Shown: in pieces, positions 11,252 through 20,159 of the stretch
Layout of the letters: the number at the start of each line of letters is the position of its first letter
How positions within the stretch are numbered: position 1 is the first letter of the stretch
Origin: Escherichia fergusonii ATCC 35469
GTDB taxonomy: Bacteria > Pseudomonadota > Gammaproteobacteria > Enterobacterales > Enterobacteriaceae
NCBI RefSeq assembly: GCF_000026225.1
Contig: NC_011740.1
Span: 3,162,001-3,226,000 of the forward strand
Length of the DNA stretch: 64,000 bases
Direction of reading: 5' to 3'
The notes under the pieces: generated by a model
Told to the model about the DNA's origin: nothing
The model's input: the letters and a program-made list of their open reading frames with translations, nothing else
Database searches by the model: none
Translations under genes and position numbers: made by a program

Positions 11252-12664
11252 ATGACGCGTTATCAACATCTGGCGACTCTACTTGCCAGGCGGATTGAGC
11301 AAGGGCTGTATCGTCACGGGGAGAAATTGCCGTCGGTGCGCAGCTTGAGTCAGGAGCACGGCGTCAGCATCAGCACCGTGCAGCAGGCATATCAGACGCT
11401 GGAGACAATGAAGCTCATCACTCCGCAGCCGCGTTCAGGTTATTTTGTTGCGCAACGCAAAGCCCAGCCGCCAGTACCGCCAATGACGCGTCCGGTGCAG
11501 CGCCCGGTGGAAATTACCCAGTGGGATCAGGTGCTGGATATGCTGGAGGCACATAGCAACAGTGCCATTGTCCCGTTAAGCAAAAGCACACCGGATGTCG
11601 AAGCGCCCAGCCTGAAACCGCTCTGGCGGGAGCTAAGCCGGGTGGTGCAGCATAATCTGCAAACCGTTCTCGGTTATGACTTGTTAGCCGGTCAGCGAGT
11701 GTTGCGAGAGCAGATTGCCCGCCTGATGCTCGACAGCGGCTCGGTGGTCACCGCCGATGACATCATTATCACCAGCGGCTGCCATAACTCGATGTCGCTG
11801 GCGTTAATGGCGGTGTGTAAACCGGGCGATATTGTCGCGGTCGAATCCCCCTGTTATTACGGTTCGATGCAGATGCTGCGCGGCATGGGCGTGAAAGTGA
11901 TTGAAATCCCAACCGATCCAGAAACTGGCATCAGCGTTGAAGCGCTGGAACTGGCGCTGGAACAGTGGCCGATTAAAGGCATCATTCTGGTGCCAAACTG
12001 TAATAATCCGCTGGGATTTATTATGCCGGACGCACGCAAACGGGCCGTTCTCTCTCTCGCTCAGCATCATGATATTGTGATTTTTGAAGATGATGTCTAC
12101 GGCGAACTGGCGACGGAGTATCCGCGCCCGCGGACCATTCATTCCTGGGATATCGACGGCCGGGTGCTGCTGTGCAGTTCGTTCAGTAAAAGCATTGCAC
12201 CAGGCCTGCGCGTGGGCTGGGTCGCACCGGGGCGCTATCACGATAAACTGCTGCATATGAAATATGCCATCAGCAGCTTTAATGTACCGTCCACGCAAAT
12301 GGCGGCGGCAACGTTTGTGCTGGAAGGTCACTATCATCGCCATATCCGGCGGATGCGGCAGAATTATCAGCGCAATTTGGCGCTTTATACCTGCTGGATA
12401 CGGGAATATTTTCCCTGCGAAATCTGTATTACGCGCCCGAAAGGCGGATTTTTACTGTGGATAGAATTGCCTGAACAGGTCGATATGGTCTGCGTTGCGC
12501 GACAGCTGTACCGCATGAAAATCCAGGTAGCGGCAGGCTCGATTTTCTCGGCTTCCGGCAAATACCGTAATTGTCTACGCATCAACTGCGCTTTGCCGCT
12601 CAGCGAAACCTATCGCGAAGCACTGAAGCAAATTGGCGGGGCCGTGTATCGGGCAATGGAATGA
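11252..12664 (+). CDS. yjiR: YjiR, MocR/PdxR-type transcriptional regulator
   Basis: A 470-residue fusion of an N-terminal GntR winged helix (about residues 1-70, with the wing helix in EKLPSVRSLSQEHGVSISTV) and a fold-type I aminotransferase domain (about 110-465). The PLP Schiff-base lysine is visible as K313 in SSFSKSIAPGLRVGW, and NCNNPLG and FEDDVYGEL supply other PLP contacts. MocR regulators bind PLP or an amino-acid adduct and usually control a divergent neighbour and themselves; here the divergent gene is yjiS. AAGGAA precedes the ATG. The effector and targets are not deducible. Confidence 0.95.
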   Translation: MTRYQHLATLLARRIEQGLYRHGEKLPSVRSLSQEHGVSISTVQQAYQTLETMKLITPQPRSGYFVAQRKAQPPVPPMTRPVQRPVEITQWDQVLDMLEAHSNSAIVPLSKSTPDVEAPSLKPLWRELSRVVQHNLQTVLGYDLLAGQRVLREQIARLMLDSGSVVTADDIIITSGCHNSMSLALMAVCKPGDIVAVESPCYYGSMQMLRGMGVKVIEIPTDPETGISVEALELALEQWPIKGIILVPNCNNPLGFIMPDARKRAVLSLAQHHDIVIFEDDVYGELATEYPRPRTIHSWDIDGRVLLCSSFSKSIAPGLRVGWVAPGRYHDKLLHMKYAISSFNVPSTQMAAATFVLEGHYHRHIRRMRQNYQRNLALYTCWIREYFPCEICITRPKGGFLLWIELPEQVDMVCVARQLYRMKIQVAAGSIFSASGKYRNCLRINCALPLSETYREALKQIGGAVYRAME

Positions 12665-12780
12665 ATTCGAAATAGTGGCGAAGCGCCTGATTTCCTCTCA
12701 TGAATAACCTGTGACTCGTTTTATCTTTGCTGGGTCATCGCCACGTTCCAGCCTGAATTAGGCAAAGTACGCTTTGTTCA

Positions 12781-12880
12781 TGCCGGATGCCATGTGAACG
12801 CCAGACCAGGTCTACAAAAATCTTTAAAGTTCAATATATTTAATGGGTTATGTAGACCTGATAAGCATAGCGCATCAGGC
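12781..12880. repeat. Degenerate REP/BIME element
   Basis: Two REP-like units in opposite orientation downstream of yjiR: GCCGGATGCCATGTGAACG...GGTCTAC near 12783-12814 and GTAGACCTGATAAGC...GCGCATCAGGC near 12852-12880. They match the REP consensus of E. coli with several mismatches and can pair with one another. They lie between the convergent ends of yjiR and rpnD. Confidence 0.75.
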
Positions 12881-12907
12881 TGCTTTGCGTTTGTCATCCG
12901 TCTCTGA

Positions 12908-13828
12908 TTAGCTCTTGAGCCATGAATAGCGCTCACGCTCAGGCAAGGGCTGCCTTAATGCCTGCATTTGCTCTGCCGAAAGTCCGGTAATCTTTTGTAT
13001 CCATTCAGGATCCGCCCCATTCTGCAACAACAATCGAAGAATGCGCTGCTCCCCTTTTATATATCCATCATTATGAATTCGCTCTGCAATCGTCATTATT
13101 CGCTCCCTGTGTTGTGGCATTCGACGGGTAAGTTCACTGATAAACTCATTAAAACGCGCTTCATCGCCAGTCAGTAAAATGTAATTTAACAGCGCAGTTA
13201 TCTGGCTGTCATTAGCACACTCTGTAACCAGTAATACTACCAGTTGATCGATAAGCCCCATCAGATCGCGCTGGCGAATATGCTTTTGGATCAACTCCAA
13301 CAGGGCGACTCTGCGATGCTGCACAATCTCATCGTCCGGCACGACAGTGACATCCACCAGCGGGAACGCGGCGGTATAAAGCTTCCGTGCGGTAGTCGGG
13401 TCGGCAAATTCGTCCAGCCAGCACAAAGACCAGGGATAAGGACTACGGCTACCGTGATAAAACAGCATCGGAATGACCAGCGGTAGCGGTCGGCGTTTAT
13501 CATGCTCTATATGGCGCTGCATCACCGCCATGGAATAGCGCATCAGCCGAAAAGCCATGTGAATATCCTCACGGCTCTGATGTTCAATCACCACATAGAT
13601 ATAGCCATCTCCTTTACGGGTCTTTACCGACCATAAAATATCGGAGTGTAGCGCCCGCAATTTTTCATCGACAAAGCTGGCGGATTCCAGTTTTAAGCTA
13701 TCGAGATCGCACAGTTCACGTAAATCTTTAGGTAAGTGAATCTCCATAAAATCCTGCGCAGTGTCAGGGTGCGTGAGAAAGGTTTTAAATAATGCATCAT
13801 GCGGCGTGCTGGTCGTGAAGTTTGTCAT
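12908..13828 (-). CDS. rpnD: RpnD-type recombination-promoting nuclease, full length
   Basis: A 306-residue member of the Rpn / 'PD-(D/E)XK transposase-like' family (YhgA, YfcI, YadD, YfaD paralogues). The catalytic core is visible as SDILW (Asp near residue 63) followed by YVVIEHQS (Glu and Gln near 82-84). The start [18 protein letters not shown] is the typical family N-terminus. From memory, this locus in K-12 is split into yjiP and yjiQ and treated as a pseudogene; here the frame is continuous. Rpn proteins increase RecA-independent recombination and act as DNA endonucleases; some members encode a shorter internal C-terminal product that blocks the nuclease, which could also apply here. 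Confidence 0.9.
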   Translation of the reverse strand: MTNFTTSTPHDALFKTFLTHPDTAQDFMEIHLPKDLRELCDLDSLKLESASFVDEKLRALHSDILWSVKTRKGDGYIYVVIEHQSREDIHMAFRLMRYSMAVMQRHIEHDKRRPLPLVIPMLFYHGSRSPYPWSLCWLDEFADPTTARKLYTAAFPLVDVTVVPDDEIVQHRRVALLELIQKHIRQRDLMGLIDQLVVLLVTECANDSQITALLNYILLTGDEARFNEFISELTRRMPQHRERIMTIAERIHNDGYIKGEQRILRLLLQNGADPEWIQKITGLSAEQMQALRQPLPERERYSWLKS

Positions 13829-14306
13829 GGCGATCCGTCACCTGTAGATAAGATGGTCCGACTTTAGCGACTAACAAAACCACTCTCACCTGGCAATTTC
13901 CCATTCCCCGAGGCGCTTTCCAGGCTATTTTTATTCTTCTGCAAACGATACATTTTTCCGGAAACAGGCTCGTGTTTTTACATGTCCTGTACCCGGCAGA
14001 TATTCCCCTTTCCACCGCGCTCTTTTGATTAACCGCAAATTTTAATTACACTTAAGGTGTATATTTTCTATGCAACCCATCAATTAAAGAGGTGTAATGT
14101 GCTGATGACTATTTGTAATCGTTATACATTCTGACCAGAACTCAGAAGGTATTTCTCTGTCTGTGTGTTCACAGGCAGTGTGGTTGATTACATGAAATTC
14201 AGTACATTTGCAGTCTCGTTGCCCTTCTCACCTGCCTTTCGTCATTACCGACGGTATTGAATTTCGTTTTCCCCGTTGGGGTTCTCCGGACAAGGAGTTG
14301 TTTGTT
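13829..14306. other. Intergenic region upstream of rpnD and mdtM
   Basis: 478 bases between divergent rpnD and mdtM. It should carry the promoters of both. I see no conserved ORF. An open frame runs into mdtM from 14208, but no ribosome site precedes it. No clear operator could be assigned. Confidence 0.5.
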
Positions 14307-15539
14307 ATGCCACGTTTTTTTGCCCGCCATGCCGCCACGCTGTTTTTCCCGATGGCGTTAATTTTGTATGACTTTGCCGCGTACCTGTCGACGGATCTAA
14401 TCCAGCCAGGGATTATTAATGTGGTACGTGATTTTAATGCCGATGTCAGTCTGGCCCCTGCTGCCGTCAGTCTCTATCTCGCTGGCGGTATGGCGTTACA
14501 GTGGCTATTGGGGCCACTTTCCGACAGAATTGGCCGCAGGCCAGTGCTGATTACCGGGGCGCTTATTTTTACCCTTGCCTGCGCCGCGACAATGTTCACA
14601 ACGTCTATGACACAGTTTCTTATCGCGCGTGCAATTCAGGGCACCAGTATCTGTTTTATTGCCACCGTTGGTTATGTCACGGTGCAGGAGGCGTTCGGGC
14701 AGACAAAAGGGATCAAGTTGATGGCGATTATCACCTCCATCGTACTGATTGCGCCAATTATCGGCCCGCTTTCCGGCGCAGCTCTTATGCACTTTATGCA
14801 CTGGAAAGTCCTTTTTGCCATCATTGCGGTTATGGGTTTTATCTCATTTGTTGGCTTACTACTCGCGATGCCAGAGACAGTAAAGCGCGGCGCGGTTCCG
14901 TTTAGCGCCAAAAGCGTACTGCGCGATTTTCGTAACGTTTTTTGCAACCGGCTGTTCCTCTTTGGCGCGGCAACCATCGCCCTCAGCTATATCCCAATGA
15001 TGAGCTGGGTGGCTGTCTCGCCGGTGATCCTGATCGATGCGGGCGGCTTAACAACTACGCAGTTCGCCTGGACACAGGTACCGGTATTCGGCGCGGTGAT
15101 TGTCGCAAATGCCATCGTGGCGCGTTTTGTTAAAGATCCGACCGAACCGCGGTTTATCTGGCGTGCCGTACCTATTCAACTGGTCGGCCTCGCGCTGTTG
15201 ATTGTCGGCAATCTGCTGTCGCCGCATGTCTGGCTGTGGTCGGTGCTGGGCACCAGTCTGTATGCTTTCGGGATTGGTTTGATTTTCCCGTCGCTATACC
15301 GCTTTACGCTCTTTTCGAACAACCTGCCGAAGGGCACCGTGTCGGCATCGCTGAATATCGTGGTTCTGACAGTGATGTCTGTCTCGGTCGAAATCGGCCG
15401 CTGGCTGTGGTTTAACGGCGGTCGCTTGCCGTTTCATCTGTTAGCCGTTGTGGCGGGCGTTATCGTCGTTTTCACCCTGGCGGGATTGCTCAATCGCGTG
15501 CGCCAGCATCAGGCAGCCGAGCTAGTGGAGGAGCAGTGA
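14307..15539 (+). CDS. mdtM: MdtM multidrug / bile salt / Na+,K+-H+ antiporter
   Basis: A 410-residue major facilitator superfamily exporter of the DHA1 drug:H+ family, inner membrane, about 12 hydrophobic helices. Motif A is visible in the loop after helix 2 ([13 protein letters not shown]). The start is set at 14307: AAGGAG lies ten bases upstream and the protein then matches K-12 MdtM (MPRFF...) in length and sequence; the 33 extra codons upstream are not part of the family. K-12 MdtM exports chloramphenicol, quaternary ammonium compounds and bile salts and gives alkaline pH tolerance. yjiN follows after 40 bases. Confidence 0.96.
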   Translation: MPRFFARHAATLFFPMALILYDFAAYLSTDLIQPGIINVVRDFNADVSLAPAAVSLYLAGGMALQWLLGPLSDRIGRRPVLITGALIFTLACAATMFTTSMTQFLIARAIQGTSICFIATVGYVTVQEAFGQTKGIKLMAIITSIVLIAPIIGPLSGAALMHFMHWKVLFAIIAVMGFISFVGLLLAMPETVKRGAVPFSAKSVLRDFRNVFCNRLFLFGAATIALSYIPMMSWVAVSPVILIDAGGLTTTQFAWTQVPVFGAVIVANAIVARFVKDPTEPRFIWRAVPIQLVGLALLIVGNLLSPHVWLWSVLGTSLYAFGIGLIFPSLYRFTLFSNNLPKGTVSASLNIVVLTVMSVSVEIGRWLWFNGGRLPFHLLAVVAGVIVVFTLAGLLNRVRQHQAAELVEEQ

Positions 15540-15579
15540 TTTTTGCGCGATCCTGCCGTCAGGCTCTATTCTTAACGTT

Positions 15580-16860
15580 ATGAATAAACTCATCGAACTC
15601 AGACGCGCCAAAAGGTTGGCGCTCTCTTTACTGCTTATCGCCGCTGCTACCTTTTTCGTTACGCTGTTTTTGCCGCCCAATTTTTGGGTGAGCGGCGTGA
15701 AGGCGATTGCTGAAGCGGCGATGGTCGGCGCGCTGGCTGACTGGTTTGCGGTGGTGGCGCTATTTCGCCGCGTGCCGATTCCGATTATTTCTCGTCATAC
15801 GGCGATTATCCCGCGTAATAAAGACAGGATTGGTGAAAATCTCGGCCAGTTCGTGCAGGAAAAATTTCTCGATACCCAGTCGCTGGTGGCATTGATTCGG
15901 CGTCATGAACCAGCGTTATTGATCGGTAACTGGTTTAGTCAGCCGGAGAACGCCCGCCGCGTCGGTCAACATCTGCTGCAGATCATGAGTGGTTTTCTTG
16001 AACTGACCGATGATGCGCGTATTCAACGCCTGCTTAAGCGCGCAGTCCATCGGGCAATTGATAAGGTCGATCTTTCTGGCACCAGTGCACTGATGCTGGA
16101 AAGCATGACTAAAAACGATCGTCATCAGGTGCTTCTGGATACACTGATCGCACAACTGATCGCCTTGCTTCAGCGCGATAAATCGCGCAAGTTTATTGCC
16201 CAGCAAATTGTTCGCTGGCTGGAGAGCGAGCATCCACTGAAAGCCAAAATTCTCCCCACCGAATGGCTGGGCGAACATAGCGCGGAGTTGGTTTCTGACG
16301 CGGTGAATTCTTTGCTTGATGATATTAGTCGCGATCGCGCACATCAGATCCGCCATGCGTTTGATCGCGCCACCTTTGCCCTGATCGACAAGCTGAAAAA
16401 CGATCCGGAAATGGCAGCGCGAGCCGATGCCGTAAAAAGTTATCTGAAAGAAGATGAAGCTTTTAACCGCTATCTCAGTGAATTGTGGGGGGATTTACGG
16501 GAATGGCTGAAAGCGGATATCGACAGCGAAGATTCTCGTGTGAAAGAACGTATCGCGCGGGCGGGGCAATGGTTTGGCGAAACGTTAATTGCCGATGATG
16601 CCTTGCGGGCATCGTTAAATGGTCATCTGGAACAAGCCGCGCACCGTGTCGCGCCTGAGTTTTCCGCATTCCTGACGCGCCACATCAGCGATACGGTAAA
16701 AAGCTGGGATGCGCGGGATATGTCGCGGCAAATCGAGTTAAATATCGGCAAAGATCTACAGTTTATCCGTGTCAACGGTACGCTGGTTGGCGGTTGTATT
16801 GGGCTAATTTTATATTTGCTGTCGCAAGTTCCGGGATGGGTAGATCGAATTGCGCTTTAA
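15580..16860 (+). CDS. yjiN: YjiN, DUF445 inner-membrane protein
   Basis: A 426-residue DUF445 protein, the same length as in K-12. It has a hydrophobic N-terminal hairpin (residues about 12-65, with [20 protein letters not shown] typical of the family), a long helical cytoplasmic region and a C-terminal membrane segment ([18 protein letters not shown]). Its biochemical role is not known. It is the last backbone gene on this side before the defence island and probably shares a transcript with mdtM. Confidence 0.94.
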   Translation: MNKLIELRRAKRLALSLLLIAAATFFVTLFLPPNFWVSGVKAIAEAAMVGALADWFAVVALFRRVPIPIISRHTAIIPRNKDRIGENLGQFVQEKFLDTQSLVALIRRHEPALLIGNWFSQPENARRVGQHLLQIMSGFLELTDDARIQRLLKRAVHRAIDKVDLSGTSALMLESMTKNDRHQVLLDTLIAQLIALLQRDKSRKFIAQQIVRWLESEHPLKAKILPTEWLGEHSAELVSDAVNSLLDDISRDRAHQIRHAFDRATFALIDKLKNDPEMAARADAVKSYLKEDEAFNRYLSELWGDLREWLKADIDSEDSRVKERIARAGQWFGETLIADDALRASLNGHLEQAAHRVAPEFSAFLTRHISDTVKSWDARDMSRQIELNIGKDLQFIRVNGTLVGGCIGLILYLLSQVPGWVDRIAL

Positions 16861-17249
16861 TGACTTAGATGTATAGTCACAATCTGATATTTATACAGAT
16901 ATCCGTTAGTCCTCTGCGTCGCTTTTCATCCATTAATTCTTAAACGCCTGTCTCTACAGGGTGGACTAAACTAAGAATAGGCAGTAAAAAACAAATGAGA
17001 ACAAGGCAATATATCTTCGATTGCTGGCTTGAATAGCAGAAAAGTTTTGCGACGATAAAGCTACAAATGTTCTCCCCATTTTTCAATGTAGACATTTATA
17101 GCAATATCAAAATTTACTGTTCAGGTTTTTCAACAACAAAACCATTTTGCCGTACAAACTCAATCAAGAGTTCAATATTAACAATGCCCTTTGTATATAT
17201 ACCACGTATAGTCCTTCTCTTTTTTCTGACTGCTAATTAGCTGCTCATC
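16861..17249. other. Junction between backbone and defence island
   Basis: 389 bases of A/T-rich DNA between yjiN and the first transposase remnant. In K-12 the gene after yjiN is yjiM, so the backbone stops here. No copy of the leuX 3' end, which would mark an attachment site, is visible. A short start-less frame on the minus strand is listed separately at 17122-17235. Confidence 0.55.
17122..17235 (-). pseudogene. Possible C-terminal gene fragment
   Basis: A start-less frame on the minus strand reads LAVRKKRRTIRGIYTKGIV, then NIELLIEFVRQNGFVVEKPEQ and a stop. The basic then amphipathic pattern looks like the tail of a real small protein. It lies directly beside the IS110 remnant and may be a gene truncated by that insertion. 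I do not recognise the family. Confidence 0.3.
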
Positions 17250-17690
17250 ATGGATAACGAAATAGCAGCTCTGTCATCACAACAAATCGTGTACCATCAT
17301 CTATTAACAATCCCGGGCGTCGATCCCCTGATTGCAGCAGCGTTCCTCAGAGAAGTTGATGCCGCACCTGTTCTCGAGTGGGCGAGAATTATCGGCGTGG
17401 TGTGGGCTGGTTCCCCCCAGCACAGTTCGAGCGGAAAATAGCGCCTGTCTATTATGACGAAAAATGGCAACCGGAGTCTGAGAACTCTCATTATTCATGG
17501 CGCGCAGTCTGTAATGCGCTGTGTGAAAAAGCGCGATGACAGTCTGAGTATTTGGCTGCAAAGACTGGAGGCACGTCAGGGGTTCCTGAAAACCACGGTT
17601 GCGCTGGCGAATAAACTGACGAGAATTATCTGGCGTGCTTTGACCGATGGCATTGATTTTAATATGCAGAAGGCAGCTGCGATGAATTAA
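17250..17690 (+). pseudogene. IS110-family transposase remnant (C-terminal half, frameshifted)
   Basis: Two consecutive open frames encode the C-terminal domain of an IS110/IS116/IS902 transposase. The first (to 17441) holds LLTIPGVDPLIAAAFLREV and a degenerate PQHSSSGK; the second (17454-17690) continues with KNGNRSLRTLIIHGAQSVM and ATVALANK-like KTTVALANKLTRIIWRAL. In intact members these lie in one frame, so there is a frameshift near 17440, and the N-terminal DEDD catalytic half is absent. It is a scar of a former insertion at the island border. Confidence 0.85.
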
Positions 17691-17734
17691 ACAAAAACAG
17701 CAAGTTACAGAAAGCTTTTTTAACTGAGTTTGCA

Positions 17735-17935
17735 AACACTGATGAGAAAACGGCTACCGTCCTGTAACAGCCTGACGTACACATGATGATAAGTCATCTC
17801 TGCATTGAGTGCGGCTTCAACGCTGATCTTTTTCAGCAGACGATCAAACTGGCTGAGGTCTTCAGGGGCTTTGAGGCTTTTGGTCAGTTCGTTGGCCAGA
17901 GCCTGTACCTGTTTTGCGTCTATAAATTAACCTTC
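17735..17935 (-). pseudogene. IS256-family transposase N-terminal remnant
   Basis: The minus strand encodes the start of an IS256-type transposase: DAKQVQALANELTKSLKAP, then EDLSQFDRLLKKISVEAALN and AEMTYHH. The initiating ATG has become ATA and the frame leaves the family after about 48 residues, so only the first eighth of the gene remains. It points the opposite way to the IS110 scar next to it. Confidence 0.8.
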
Positions 17936-18143
17936 ATTTAATGTAATACTGGGTTGAACATATCAAAATCAGGCAATTACACAAATCTATGTACAGGCTC
18001 GAGACAGCAGCCTGATGGGGGCGGTTTTTGTCTTAACTCAATCAAGAAGCAAATCGTTTTGTAAAACTTTATTTTTGCCCGGTATTTGAACGGAAGTGTT
18101 AAATATCCAAGATATCTTGTTCGCCTAATGGTCATCTTTTCAA

Positions 18144-19613
18144 TCAAATAACCCCAAGCTTTGCATACAATTCTTTTTTCTCTTTCATGCTGTTATCCAA
18201 TGGTGCAACTCGTAATGCCGCTTTCAAATAAGCCGCAGCACCAGAGTAATCACGCATTTGCTCGCAAACTAAAATGAGTTGGCTTAACACATGGAACTTC
18301 ATTGGAGTTGTTTGGTTTACTCTCTCCAATAGTGCTCTTGCTTCAGGATATTTTGCTTCAAGGCCAAGGATAGATGATTCTAAATACATGGTAGTCGCGT
18401 TTTCTGCTTCAGCTTGCTTTCGTTGTAACAGCCAGAATTTTGCTTGACTGATATTGCGTAACTGTAGGTTTGTCTTAACTATCAACTCGAACAATGCCGC
18501 TGGTTGAGTCAATTTACCCTCAAGCAAGATCCCTTTATTATCTTCTACGACTTTTTCAAAGTCGAATAAGCGATTGGCGCGGTACAAGGCAATAAGTTGC
18601 TGATGTAAAGCTTGTAGATCTTTACTGCGGCTATACTCCTGCGACGCTAACTGAGCAGCTTTTTGGTAAGATTGATTGGACATTGCCTCAAGTACCGCAC
18701 TTGACCAGTCCTGATCAGATTTAGTCTGAAAAACGGGAGCAATAGCACCAACTTTTAATTGCTTAGTGGCAGCAGCATCAAATGCATGAATTAAGTCGGA
18801 AATAGAGGAAAAGCGATCCTCCGCTCGTTTTTGTAAGCAGGTAAGAACCACTTGCTCCAGGTCTGTGTGAATAGAGCTATTAATCTCTGTCGGAAGCTTG
18901 AAAGGTGCGTGGCGCTGAACTTGTGCTGGCGTATCATGGGGCAGTTTTCCTGTCAGCAGCTGGTATAGCAAAACACCTAAGCTATAGATGTCGCCCAATA
19001 GTAGCTCTTCCAGGCTGCCTCTACGGCTATCGACGTTGGAGAACTCTGGGGCCGAATACAACACAGTCCCGCCATTTTCTCGGGTACGAACGTAAATTTC
19101 TTCTGGTAAAGCTGAGCTGCCAAAGTCCGTCAACTTCACCAGGTCCCGCTCTCCAACCAAAATGTTATGTGGCTTAATATCTCCATGAGATATTGGCACT
19201 GGTAGTTCGGACAAATAATGCACAGCACAGAGCACTTGACGATATATTCTGAACAACCGTTCATAGGTCTGACCAAAATTACGCTGCCTGTCATCGAGCT
19301 TTTGCGCCAGGGTTTGGCTGGGAAAATACTCCATTTCAATATAGAACCATTCATTATCTATACGGCCCATATCAAAAATTTGCACAATATTTTCGTGCGG
19401 CTCGACGTTTAAAAGCTCTTTACCTTCGGCAAGCTGACGGTCTTCCCGAGTAATATCCTTAGGGATTTTTACTGCGACAATTTTTCCATCTTTCAGGCGT
19501 TCCGCCCGCCATACCCAGCCATGGCTGCCATCACCAAGGCATTCAAGTAACAGGTATTTGTCACCAAGGCGTTTATTCGTCCCTGGCAAAAAATGTGCTG
19601 ATTTTATATTCAC
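18144..19613 (-). CDS. Ser/Thr protein kinase with helical repeat tail, last gene of defence operon
   Basis: A 489-residue eukaryotic-like kinase. The glycine loop is LGDGSHGWVW (26-35), the ATP lysine is K49 in VAVKIPK, the catalytic loop is HGDIKPHN (143-150, with D145, K147, N150) and the metal motif is DFG (163-165). All key residues are present, so it should be active. Residues about 300-489 form repeated helices of the TPR kind. No membrane segment is visible, so it is cytosolic. Its ATG overlaps the stop of the upstream 199-residue gene by 4 bases. Kinases of this type occur in phage defence (PglW, Stk2 and methylation-associated systems), where they signal or disable. Which protein it phosphorylates is unknown; operon partners are the obvious candidates. 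Confidence 0.9.
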   Translation of the reverse strand: MNIKSAHFLPGTNKRLGDKYLLLECLGDGSHGWVWRAERLKDGKIVAVKIPKDITREDRQLAEGKELLNVEPHENIVQIFDMGRIDNEWFYIEMEYFPSQTLAQKLDDRQRNFGQTYERLFRIYRQVLCAVHYLSELPVPISHGDIKPHNILVGERDLVKLTDFGSSALPEEIYVRTRENGGTVLYSAPEFSNVDSRRGSLEELLLGDIYSLGVLLYQLLTGKLPHDTPAQVQRHAPFKLPTEINSSIHTDLEQVVLTCLQKRAEDRFSSISDLIHAFDAAATKQLKVGAIAPVFQTKSDQDWSSAVLEAMSNQSYQKAAQLASQEYSRSKDLQALHQQLIALYRANRLFDFEKVVEDNKGILLEGKLTQPAALFELIVKTNLQLRNISQAKFWLLQRKQAEAENATTMYLESSILGLEAKYPEARALLERVNQTTPMKFHVLSQLILVCEQMRDYSGAAAYLKAALRVAPLDNSMKEKKELYAKLGVI

Positions 19614-20152
19614 ATCAACACCTCATAGTGAATTCTGTCCAAAACAATCATGTTCAGGTTTTTGATAAATAAAAAGCGACTAAATACCACCTCAACATCA
19701 GGAGCGGCGATTACTTGGGTACCCGTGGACGAAGTAAAACCCATACGGCATATGTCTTTCAGTTTTTGAGTATCAGGTACACCTACTAAGCCTTGGCTCC
19801 AGGCACTGAGGACCAGGGTTTTGGGGCAATGATTCCAGCGCTGTGCTGCTTCCAGTAAGTTTTTTAATTTTTCTTCCAGCTTTTGCTGCCCCTTCGCTGA
19901 ACCATCAAAGCGTTCAAATTCGATTAAACACACAGGCGATGCAGAAGATTTATGAAACCAGCCCGAGTCAGAACGAATATCAGCACCAACTGTCCCTGGA
20001 GCCGGGCATTCCACTACCGCCATAAATGACTGTTCATGCCCGAATGTATTCCAAACGCTACAGCCCAGGCTGTGGACCAATACATCCTGGTCCAATAGCT
20101 TACCGCTTGCTAAAAGTGGAAATGTCTCATTTACCCAGGCAACCTCAGGCAT
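19610..20152 (-). CDS. 180-residue defence operon protein, unknown
   Basis: I place the start at the ATG at 20152 (MPEVAWVNETF), eight bases after the stop of the HerA-like gene with AAGGTG upstream; a longer frame to 20209 would overlap that gene by 50 bases. No known domain is recognised. A possible PD-(D/E)XK-like arrangement, an Asp in GADIRSDSGW followed by a strand PVCLIEFERF, is suggestive but lacks the usual lysine, so I do not call it a nuclease. It is translationally coupled (ATGA) to the kinase, which suggests a kinase partner or substrate. Confidence 0.75.
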   Translation of the reverse strand: MPEVAWVNETFPLLASGKLLDQDVLVHSLGCSVWNTFGHEQSFMAVVECPAPGTVGADIRSDSGWFHKSSASPVCLIEFERFDGSAKGQQKLEEKLKNLLEAAQRWNHCPKTLVLSAWSQGLVGVPDTQKLKDICRMGFTSSTGTQVIAAPDVEVVFSRFLFIKNLNMIVLDRIHYEVLM

Positions 20153-20159
20153 AGGCACC

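Noticed and set aside
11804..12343. 179-codon minus-strand frame inside yjiR
   Set aside because: Antisense shadow of a clearly conserved gene; no ribosome site, composition is that of reverse-read codons.
16861..18143. An attR copy of the leuX 3' end that would mark the far island border
   Set aside because: I looked for the TGGTGCCGAAGGCCGGACTC sequence by eye and did not find a second copy; the border may have been lost to IS-mediated deletion.
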